64,000 nt of DNA from assembly GCF_900142185.1 (NCBI RefSeq), contig NZ_FQZZ01000001.1:744001-808000 (forward strand). The letters run 5' to 3'. Shown piece after piece: positions 57,606-64,000 of this stretch (its first letter is position 1; each line of letters opens with the position of its first letter). A program made the translations under genes and the position numbers. The notes under the pieces are model-generated. The model ran no database searches and had not been told where the DNA came from. It saw only the letters and a program-made list of their open reading frames with translations. The DNA comes from Lutimaribacter pacificus (GTDB taxonomy: Bacteria > Pseudomonadota > Alphaproteobacteria > Rhodobacterales > Rhodobacteraceae).

Positions 57606-58769
57606 ATGCCGATCAAGAACCGCTTAGCAGAACTGCACGATGAAATCACCGGATGGCGACGGGATCTGCACGAACATCCCGAGATCCTGTTCGACACCCA
57701 CCGCACCAGCGCGGTCGTGGCCGAGAAGCTGACGGAATTCGGCTGCGACGAGGTGGTGACCGGCATCGGCAAGACCGGCGTGGTCGGCGTCATCAGGGGC
57801 AAGGCGAACGGCTCGGGCAAGGTGATCGGGCTGCGCGCCGACATGGACGCGCTGCCGATCCACGAACAGACCGGCCTGCCTTATGCCTCGAAAACCGATG
57901 GCGCGATGCATGCCTGCGGCCATGACGGGCACACCGCCATGCTGCTGGGCGCGGCGAAATACCTGGCCGAGACCCGCAATTTCGACGGCACCGTGGTGGT
58001 GATCTTCCAGCCCGCCGAAGAGGGCGGCGGCGGTGGCCGCGAGATGTGCAACGACGGCATGATGGATCGCTGGAACATCCAGGAGGTATACGGGATGCAC
58101 AACTGGCCCGGCCGCCCGGTGGGCAGCTTCGCCATCCGTCCGGGCCCCTTCTTTGCCGCCACCGACCTGATCGAGATCGAGTGCGAGGGCAAGGGCGGTC
58201 ACGCCGCCAAGCCGCAGGAAACCGTGGATACCACGCTGATGGCCGCGCATCTGGTGACCGCGCTGCAATCCATCGTCAGCCGCAATGCCGACCCGGTGGG
58301 CAATATCGTGGTGTCGGTCACCTCGTTCGAAACCTCGTCCAAAGCGTTCAACGTGATCCCGCAGCGGGTGTCGATCAAGGGCACCGTGCGCACGCTGTCG
58401 AACGAATTGCGCGACCTCGCCGAAACCCGGATGCAGGCGATCTGCGACGGCGTGGCGGCCACGTTCGGCGGGACGATCAGGCTGGACTATTTCCGCAACT
58501 ACCCGGTGATGGTGAACCATGACGAGCAAACTGCCTTTGCCGCCGAGGTGGCGAAATCGGTATCGGGCGATTGCGACGAGGCGCCGCTGGTCATGGGCGG
58601 CGAGGATTTCGCCTTCATGCTCGAAGAACGGCCCGGCGCCTATATCCTTGTCGGCAATGGCGACACCGCGATGGTGCACCACCCGGAATACAATTTCGAC
58701 GACGAGGCGATCCCGGCGGGCTGTTCGTGGTGGGCCGAGCTGGTCGAAAAGCGGATGCCGGCGGCCTGA
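57606..58769 (+). CDS. M20D amidohydrolase (hippurate hydrolase/HipO-like), second copy
   Basis: 387 residues, a paralogue of the preceding gene along its whole length: same start MPIKNRLAE, same metal motif MHACGHDGHTAMLLGAA and FQPAEEGGGGG. It shares a 70-base stretch (57964-58033) that is identical in DNA to 56716-56785. Substrate-pocket segments differ (YGMHNWPGRPVGSF versus YGLHNMPGLPVGQF; TDLIEIECEGKGGHAAKPQ versus ADEFVITLNGRGGHAAVPH), so a different acyl group or amino acid is likely. It ends the cluster, 3 bp from the convergent glycosyltransferase. Confidence 0.93.
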   Translation: MPIKNRLAELHDEITGWRRDLHEHPEILFDTHRTSAVVAEKLTEFGCDEVVTGIGKTGVVGVIRGKANGSGKVIGLRADMDALPIHEQTGLPYASKTDGAMHACGHDGHTAMLLGAAKYLAETRNFDGTVVVIFQPAEEGGGGGREMCNDGMMDRWNIQEVYGMHNWPGRPVGSFAIRPGPFFAATDLIEIECEGKGGHAAKPQETVDTTLMAAHLVTALQSIVSRNADPVGNIVVSVTSFETSSKAFNVIPQRVSIKGTVRTLSNELRDLAETRMQAICDGVAATFGGTIRLDYFRNYPVMVNHDEQTAFAAEVAKSVSGDCDEAPLVMGGEDFAFMLEERPGAYILVGNGDTAMVHHPEYNFDDEAIPAGCSWWAELVEKRMPAA

Positions 58770-58772
58770 ACC

Positions 58773-59831
58773 TCAGCCCCGCTGCGCCAGCAATGAGCGG
58801 TAGATCGCGGTGATCGCGGCGGCCTCCTGCGCGATGCGGAAATGATCCAGCACGTGCCGGCGGGCCGCCTGCGACCACACGGCCAGCCGCGCGGGATCGT
58901 CCAGGATCGCGTTGGCGGCGGCCACCATCGCATCCACGTCGCCCGCAGCGATCAGCGTGCCGGTCTGCCCGCCCGCGACCAGCTCTTCGAACGCGCCGAC
59001 GCGGGTGGCGATCACCGGCACGGCGCAGGCCATCGCCTCGAGCGGGGTCAGCCCGAAGCCTTCCCAGCGTTGCGGCGCGATGTAAAGATCCAGCGCCTGG
59101 TACCAGCGCGCCATCTCCCAGACCGGCACCTCGGGCAGGAACAGCAGCCGGCCGGACAGGCCGGCGGCGGCGGCGCGGTCCTTCAGCCCCTGTTCGAACG
59201 CCTGGTGTTTCTCGGTGGCGCGGCCCATCACGATGGCGGTGGCCTGCGGGTGATCGGCCAGCACGCGCAGCATCGCGTCGACGAACACGTCGGTGCCCTT
59301 CTGCGCGCGGATGCGGCCATAACAGCCGATGACCGGGCCGGTTTCGGGTAGGCCCAGATCGCGGCGCAGCGCGGGCTTGTCCGCGGCCGGGCAAAAGCTG
59401 TCGGTGTCGATGCCGTGGCGGATCACCGTCGCCTCGCGCTCAAGATATCCGGCGGTCTTGTCCGAGGTGGCGATCACCGCGTCCATCTGCCGGATCAGCC
59501 ATTTCGTCAGCGCGGTGTGGTGGCGCTGTGAGGCCGAGGTAAAGACCAGCTTCAGCCGCTTGCCCAGCAGGTATTTCAGGCCCAGCCCGGCCAGCATCTC
59601 GATATTGCGTCGCGCGTGCCAGACCCGCGCGCCCGACGGCCCGCTGCGCGACATGAAGGGCAGGCGCGACAGCGGGATCTGCGGCATGTCGGCGGGCAGT
59701 TCCGGGCCGGTGGTGGCGATGGCGATGTCGCGCGCCTGCAACGGCACCAGCCGGATCACTGTCGCGGTGACGCCGGACAGGCGTTTCTTGAAATTCGGGG
59801 CGATGACGTCGATCTGCGCGGGGTCGGTCAT
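58773..59831 (-). CDS. LPS core glycosyltransferase (GT4, LpcC-like)
   Basis: 352 residues. GT-B fold with a family-4 C-terminal domain: VIGCYGRIRAQKGTDVFVDAML (about 166-187), YIAPQRWEGFGLTPLEAMACAVPVIAT (about 254-280) with the EX7E-type motif, and GAFEELVAGGQTGTLI. The start with IDVIAPNFKKRLSGVTATV and the link to waaA point to the rhizobial LpcC mannosyltransferase, which adds the first mannose to Kdo of the core. It acts at the cytosolic face of the inner membrane. It begins 13 bp after waaA. Confidence 0.82.
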   Translation of the reverse strand: MTDPAQIDVIAPNFKKRLSGVTATVIRLVPLQARDIAIATTGPELPADMPQIPLSRLPFMSRSGPSGARVWHARRNIEMLAGLGLKYLLGKRLKLVFTSASQRHHTALTKWLIRQMDAVIATSDKTAGYLEREATVIRHGIDTDSFCPAADKPALRRDLGLPETGPVIGCYGRIRAQKGTDVFVDAMLRVLADHPQATAIVMGRATEKHQAFEQGLKDRAAAAGLSGRLLFLPEVPVWEMARWYQALDLYIAPQRWEGFGLTPLEAMACAVPVIATRVGAFEELVAGGQTGTLIAAGDVDAMVAAANAILDDPARLAVWSQAARRHVLDHFRIAQEAAAITAIYRSLLAQRG

Positions 59832-59844
59832 GGGGCGGCCTTTG

Positions 59845-61119
59845 TTACCGGTCCGATGTCAGGGCGTCTGCCAGTTGCCTGACCAGATCGTCAAGGGCCT
59901 GTGACTGGTTTCCGGCAAAGGCGCGGGCGGCGGCACGCTCGTCGGCCAGCAGGCCGGGATCGGCCAGAAGCCGCGCCACGGTCGCGGCCAGCGCGTCGGC
60001 ATCCGCCACCTCGGTCGCGCCCCCGGCCGCAGTGAAATCGGCATAGGCATTGGTGAAATTCGCATACAGCGGCCCGTGGATCACCGCCGCGCCGGCATGG
60101 GCGGGCTCATAGGGGTTGTGCCCGCCCACCGGCGTGAACGACCCGCACAGGCACACGATAGGCGCCAGCGCATACCACAGCCCGGTTTCGCCGAACGTGT
60201 CGGCCAGGTAGACCGCGCCGCCCGGTGCCTCGCCCCGGCTGCGGCGGGTGGTGGCAAGGCCCGCGTCGCGCAGCATCGCCTCGATCCCGTCGGCGCGTTC
60301 GGGATGGCGCGGCACGAGGATCAGCAGCAGGTCGGGATGATCCGCCAGCAGCGCGCGATGCGCCTGCGCCACGATCTCGTCCTCGCCGGGATGGGTCGAA
60401 CTGGCAACCCAGAGGGGGCGGGTGCCGATGGCGTTGCGCAGCCGCTCCAGCCCGGCCCGGTCGACGGGCAGGGGGCCGGCCACCGCCTTGAGGTTCACAC
60501 CGGCGCAGGCCTGCGTCAGCCCGAGGGCATGGAAATGACCGGCGGTGCGCCGGTCCTGGCAATGGATCATCGAGACCCCGCCCAGCAGGAACCGCGCGGT
60601 GCCCGGCACGCGCTGCCAGTTGCGCGCCGTGCCGTCGGAAATCCGCGCGTTCAGCAGCGCCATCGGGATGCCGCGCGCGCGCAGCATCCGCAGCATGTTG
60701 GGCCAAAGCTCGCTTTCGATGAACACTGCCGCGTCGGGCCGCCAATGCGCCATGAACCGCCGCAGCGCCGGGCGCCCGTCGATCGGCGCGAACTGGTGGC
60801 GCGTGCGCGGCGGCAGCCGGTCGGCGACGATGGCGGCCGAGGATGCGGTGCCCGAGGTCAGCAGGAAGGACCAGCCCGGATGCGCCTGCCCGAGCGCCCG
60901 GATCAGCGGCAGCGCCGACAGGCTTTCGCCGACGCTGGCGGCGTGCAGCCAGACCAGCCGGCCATCGGGCCGTTCGGCGGTGGCGCGGCCCAGCCTTTCG
61001 CCGGTGCGCGCCTCCAGCCCGGCGGTGCGCAGCTTGCCGGCCTCGCGCCGGGCGAACAGGGGATAGAGAAGCGCGGACAGACCGGAATAAAGCCGCACCG
61101 GCAGGGGCGCGCCGCTCAT
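59845..61119 (-). CDS. waaA: 3-deoxy-D-manno-octulosonic acid transferase
   Basis: 424 residues. A hydrophobic N-terminal anchor ([13 protein letters not shown]) is followed by [58 protein letters not shown] and [21 protein letters not shown], all typical of WaaA/KdtA. It transfers Kdo from CMP-Kdo to the lipid A precursor at the inner membrane. Its start overlaps the moaA stop (ATGA), and the LpcC-like gene follows. The residue count and motifs are ordinary. Confidence 0.95.
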   Translation of the reverse strand: MSGAPLPVRLYSGLSALLYPLFARREAGKLRTAGLEARTGERLGRATAERPDGRLVWLHAASVGESLSALPLIRALGQAHPGWSFLLTSGTASSAAIVADRLPPRTRHQFAPIDGRPALRRFMAHWRPDAAVFIESELWPNMLRMLRARGIPMALLNARISDGTARNWQRVPGTARFLLGGVSMIHCQDRRTAGHFHALGLTQACAGVNLKAVAGPLPVDRAGLERLRNAIGTRPLWVASSTHPGEDEIVAQAHRALLADHPDLLLILVPRHPERADGIEAMLRDAGLATTRRSRGEAPGGAVYLADTFGETGLWYALAPIVCLCGSFTPVGGHNPYEPAHAGAAVIHGPLYANFTNAYADFTAAGGATEVADADALAATVARLLADPGLLADERAAARAFAGNQSQALDDLVRQLADALTSDR

Positions 61120-62126
61120 CCGCCGGTGTGGCTCATGTGGCGGCTGACGCGCCCGTCCACGGTTTGCCGGGAATAGTCGAAATCATGGCCCTCGGGCTTG
61201 CGCATGATGGCGGCGCGAATGGCCGTTTCAAGGGCGGCGTCGCTGTCGGGATGGGCGCGCAGCGGCGCGCGCAGGTCGGCCATGTCCTCTTGCCCCAGGC
61301 ACATGTAGAGCTGCCCGGTGCAGGTCAGGCGCACGCGGTTGCAGCTTTCGCAGAAATTATGCGTGAGCGGCGTGATGAAACCGATCTTCTGCCCGGTTTC
61401 TTCCAGGCGGACATACCGGGCGGGGCCGCCGCTGCGTTCGGCCAGGTCGGTCAGCGTGTAGTGTTCGGCCAGCGTGGCGCGCAGATCCTTGAGCGGCCAG
61501 TATTGGTCCAGCCGGTCCTCGTTGCCGATATCGCCCATCGGCATGACCTCGATCCAGGTCAGGTCCATGTCGCGCGAGGCCGCCCATTCCGTCATCGACA
61601 GCAACTCGTCCTCGTTGACGCCCTTCAGCGCCACCGCATTGATCTTGACCCGCAGCCCCGCCTTTTGCGCCGCGTCGATCCCGCGCAGCACCTGCGGCAA
61701 CCGGCCCCAGCGGGTGATCTCGGCGAATTTCGCCTCGTCCAGCGTGTCCATCGACACGTTCACCCGCCGCACGCCCGCGGCATAAAGATCGTCGGCGAAA
61801 CGGTCGAGCTGGCTGGCGTTCGTGGTCAGCGTCAGCTCTTTCAGCGCGCCCGAGTCGAGATGCCGTGTCATGCTGTCGAAAAACGACATGATCCCACGCC
61901 GCACCAGCGGCTCGCCGCCGGTGATGCGCAGCTTTTCCACGCCCAGCCGGATGAAAGTCGAACACATGCGATCCAGTTCTTCCAGCGTCAGAAGATCCTT
62001 CTTAGGCAGGAAGGTCATGTTTTCCGACATGCAATAGACACAGCGGAAATCGCAGCGGTCGGTCACCGAGACGCGCAGATAGGTGATGGCGCGTGCGAAC
62101 GGGTCTATGAGCGGGGCGTCGGTCAT
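61116..62126 (-). CDS. moaA: GTP 3',8-cyclase
   Basis: 336 residues, radical SAM enzyme that starts molybdenum cofactor synthesis. N-terminal [4Fe-4S] ligands CDFRCVYC (Cys25, 29, 32), [11 protein letters not shown], the second cluster in [13 protein letters not shown] and the C-terminal GlyGly (SHTGG) needed for activity are all present. It serves the Moco enzymes in this window (sulfite dehydrogenase; the IorB-like protein uses MCD or Moco). Oddly it is the first gene of a unit with waaA and the LpcC-like gene. Its start gives [25 protein letters not shown]. Confidence 0.96.
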   Translation of the reverse strand: MTDAPLIDPFARAITYLRVSVTDRCDFRCVYCMSENMTFLPKKDLLTLEELDRMCSTFIRLGVEKLRITGGEPLVRRGIMSFFDSMTRHLDSGALKELTLTTNASQLDRFADDLYAAGVRRVNVSMDTLDEAKFAEITRWGRLPQVLRGIDAAQKAGLRVKINAVALKGVNEDELLSMTEWAASRDMDLTWIEVMPMGDIGNEDRLDQYWPLKDLRATLAEHYTLTDLAERSGGPARYVRLEETGQKIGFITPLTHNFCESCNRVRLTCTGQLYMCLGQEDMADLRAPLRAHPDSDAALETAIRAAIMRKPEGHDFDYSRQTVDGRVSRHMSHTGG

Positions 62127-62208
62127 GGTGGGGAACCTAGGCGCGGACCTCCGCCGGGGCAAGGGGATTGCATTGCGGGCGGGGGGATATGCGCGTAACA
62201 TTTTGCCC

Positions 62209-62694
62209 ATGATGAAGCGATTTCCCGGATTGTTGATCGTGCCGCTTCTGGCCGGTTGCGCGCTGTTGCCCGGCCGCGATCCGGCCCAGGCCGTTTCGGT
62301 GCGGCCCGGCGACGGGCAGGTGCATCCCGTGGCGCGGCCTGAAACGGGGGGCCGCCGCCCGCCCGCGGGCGCCCGCACCGCCGACGCGCTGGACACCACC
62401 ACGGAAGAGGAACGCCAGGCCGCCGCCGCCCCGGCCGCACCCGGCGGGCGCGACCTCGGCGTGACCATCGCCGCGCTGGGCGATCCGGCACGGCCCGGTT
62501 TCTGGCTGGAAACGCCGCTTGTCGCCACGCCCGGCACCGGCCGGGTGGAATACCAGGGCAAAACCGCGCAGGTGCAGCTGATCCCGATAGAAGGCGCCGC
62601 GACGGCGGGCAGCCGGCTGTCGCTGGCCGCGATGCGGCTGGTCGGCGCGCCGCTGGCCGGCCTGCCGGAGATTCGCGTCTTTGCAGGCGGTTAA
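62209..62694 (+). CDS. Small lipoprotein, roseobacter type (often mis-annotated D-galactarate dehydratase)
   Basis: 161 residues. Lipobox LLAGC (Cys17) after a hydrophobic signal. A Pro/Arg-rich linker is followed by [18 protein letters not shown] and [27 protein letters not shown]. The end [23 protein letters not shown] is a pattern I know from Rhodobacterales lipoproteins that databases often call D-galactarate dehydratase. Nothing here supports that enzyme activity. It is divergent from moaA and convergent with the AlkD-like gene. Confidence 0.78.
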   Translation: MMKRFPGLLIVPLLAGCALLPGRDPAQAVSVRPGDGQVHPVARPETGGRRPPAGARTADALDTTTEEERQAAAAPAAPGGRDLGVTIAALGDPARPGFWLETPLVATPGTGRVEYQGKTAQVQLIPIEGAATAGSRLSLAAMRLVGAPLAGLPEIRVFAGG

Positions 62695-62701
62695 CGCGCG
62701 G

Positions 62702-63379
62702 TCACAGGTATTTCTCGGCTTCCTTGCGGGCAAACCGTTTCATCTGCCGCCCGTTTTCCGCCATGAAGGCGCGCACGCGGTCGGGGTCGTGTTTCGACAG
62801 TTCGCGCAGCCACCATGCCACCGATTTCTGGATGAACCATTCCGGGTCGCGCACGTAACCGGCGGCCCAGCCCAGCACCCGCTCGCGGATCGCGGTTTCG
62901 GTCTCGTCGGGGTGGTTCTGCTTGGTGAAGGGCAGGGTGATCACCATCGCCGCGCGGCGGGTCCAGTGGCTGTCCGATGTCGTCCAGCCTTCGACCTCAT
63001 CGATGCGCGCGGGATCGGCCACCAGCCGTTTCTGCCCCGCCATCATGGCGTGGTCGGCGATGGCCCAGCTGTCGAAATCGGGCACCCATGACACGATCAG
63101 CGCCCATGCGGCGCTGTCGTCGGGGCGCAGGCGGGCCTGCGTCAGCAGCTTGGCGGCGGCAAGCCGCGCCTCGAAAATATCGGTCTGCCACAGCGCATCG
63201 GCCAGCGCCACGCGGGCGGGCACGTCCATGCCCTGCCGCCAGCCCTTCGTGATGTCGTTCAGCGCCGGGTTGGGCACGCCCAGGTAGGGGCGCGGCAGCT
63301 TGTGATACTGCGCCATGCCCTCGGCCCGGCCGGGTTCGGCGGCGGCGCGCAGTTCGGCCAGTGCGTCCCCGGGCGTCAT
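62702..63379 (-). CDS. DNA alkylation repair protein (AlkD-like HEAT-repeat glycosylase)
   Basis: 225 residues, all helical. Motifs typical of AlkD-like proteins: MAQYHKLPRPYLGVPNPAL, LWQTDIFEARLAAAKLLTQAR, WVPDFDSWAIADHAMM, SDSHWTRRAAMVITLPF and EWFIQKSVAWWLRELSKHDPDRVRAFM. The family excises bulky or charged alkyl bases such as N3- and N7-alkylpurines without base flipping. The start overlaps the glmS stop (ATGA), so both come from one transcript. Confidence 0.88.
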   Translation of the reverse strand: MTPGDALAELRAAAEPGRAEGMAQYHKLPRPYLGVPNPALNDITKGWRQGMDVPARVALADALWQTDIFEARLAAAKLLTQARLRPDDSAAWALIVSWVPDFDSWAIADHAMMAGQKRLVADPARIDEVEGWTTSDSHWTRRAAMVITLPFTKQNHPDETETAIRERVLGWAAGYVRDPEWFIQKSVAWWLRELSKHDPDRVRAFMAENGRQMKRFARKEAEKYL

Positions 63380-64000
63380 TCCACGGTCACCGATTTCGCC
63401 AGGTTGCGCGGCTGGTCCACATCGGTGCCCTTGGCGATGGCGGTGTGATAGGCCAGTTGCTGCGCCGGGATGGCATAGAGGATCGGCGCCAGGTCGTCGG
63501 CAACGGTGGGCATCACCAGCGTGTGGGTGACGCCGTCGCCGGCCTCGGCCAGCCCGGCCTCGTCGGTGACCAGCGTGACCTTGCCGCCGCGCGCCATCAC
63601 CTCCTGCATGTTCGACACGGTCTTGTCGAACAGCGCATCGCGCGGGGCCATTACCACCACCGGCATACGCTTGTCGATCAGGGCGATGGGGCCGTGTTTG
63701 AGTTCTCCCGATGCATAAGCTTCGGCGTGTATGTAGCTGATTTCCTTTAGTTTCAGAGCGCCTTCCATTGCAAGCGGATACATCAGGCCGCGTCCCAGAA
63801 ACAGGATGTCGTCGGCCTCGGCCAGCTTGCGCGCGACCTTTTTCGCGCTGCGATCCTGCGCCAGCGCGTGATTGAGGATGCCGGGCAGGCTGCGCAGTGC
63901 GCTCAGCCGGTCGGCCAGCGCATCCGCATCCAGGTGCCCACGCTGCCGCGCCGCCTTGAGCGCCAGAAGGTAAAGCACCGTCAACTGGCAGGTGAACGCC
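63376..64000 (-). CDS. glmS: Glutamine-fructose-6-phosphate aminotransferase (5' end outside window)
   Basis: The C-terminal 207 residues of GlmS, cut by the right edge on its 5' side. The second sugar-isomerase domain is seen: SLPGILNHALAQDRSAKKVARKL, DILFLGRGLMYPLAMEGALKLKEISYIHAEAYASGELKHGPIALID and AYHTAIAKGTDVDQPRNLAKSVTVE, the invariant C-terminus. The enzyme makes glucosamine-6-phosphate for the cell wall and LPS, with ammonia from an N-terminal glutaminase domain that lies beyond the edge. Confidence 0.95.
   Translation of the reverse strand, partial: AFTCQLTVLYLLALKAARQRGHLDADALADRLSALRSLPGILNHALAQDRSAKKVARKLAEADDILFLGRGLMYPLAMEGALKLKEISYIHAEAYASGELKHGPIALIDKRMPVVVMAPRDALFDKTVSNMQEVMARGGKVTLVTDEAGLAEAGDGVTHTLVMPTVADDLAPILYAIPAQQLAYHTAIAKGTDVDQPRNLAKSVTVE

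Overview
The window is GC-rich (about two thirds G+C), densely coded DNA with the gene content and regulatory style of an alphaproteobacterium of the Rhodobacterales (roseobacter/Paracoccaceae type). Supporting signs are a GTTC-N7-GTTC LexA box, an adrenodoxin-like FdVI ferredoxin, DUF6525 and DUF3422 proteins, a secreted RTX protein ending in a Hint domain, and GGGGCGCTGCCCC palindromes at gene ends. Genus and species cannot be fixed from the sequence. I see no tRNA, rRNA, CRISPR array, insertion sequence or prophage, so this reads as ordinary chromosome.

Layout. 1-3.1 kb: 5' part of a capsule (KpsS-like) gene, riboflavin synthase, L-serine dehydratase and a tiny membrane peptide. 3.2-7.1 kb: rpiA, a Tat-exported sulfite dehydrogenase with its monohaem cytochrome c, and glutathione reductase. 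7.2-11.2 kb: an envelope quality-control block, hflK-hflC-DUF2065-degP, closed by a clear terminator. 11.3-12.8 kb: a COG0523 metal GTPase with DUF6525 behind a candidate Zur box. 12.8-19.3 kb: a lytic transglycosylase, a large unknown protein, gatB, xseA and purD. 19.4-22.8 kb: small membrane, periplasmic and lipoprotein genes, a ferredoxin, and a DnaE2 C-terminal fragment under a LexA box. 22.9-29.8 kb: pepN, malate synthase G with a GlcG-like protein, a PuuD-like amidotransferase and a HemG-type flavodoxin. 29.8-36.6 kb: the 1067-residue RTX/PA14/Hint protein, then an IorAB-type molybdenum hydroxylase opposite a TetR regulator. 36.7-41.5 kb: kynA and kynU, an SDR, a metallo-beta-lactamase-fold protein with an altered metal motif, and a membrane methyltransferase. 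41.7-47.7 kb: pntAB, a thioesterase, DUF3422 and a YeeE/YedE transporter. 47.8-58.8 kb: a peptide-type ABC transporter followed by an ArgE-like deacylase, an FAD oxidase and two tandem M20D amidohydrolases. 58.8-64 kb: lpcC-like, waaA and moaA, a lipoprotein, an AlkD-like glycosylase and the 3' part of glmS.

How the parts fit. The 47.8-58.8 kb block looks like one uptake-and-hydrolysis module for acylated amino acids or short peptides. kynU and kynA cover tryptophan to anthranilate except for the formamidase. Sulfite dehydrogenase and the YeeE/YedE protein suggest handling of reduced sulfur compounds. pntAB, gor, hemG and the ferredoxin are redox housekeeping.

The observations most worth a second look are the SOS-box/DnaE2-tail gene (21.14-21.56 kb), a pair of inverted ~166-bp structured repeats 16.8 kb apart, the metal-motif-deficient MBL protein (40.1 kb), the Zur-box GTPase, and a 12-bp stem-loop that buries the ribosome site of the sulfite dehydrogenase gene. 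I did not find a clear-cut new defence or mobile system.
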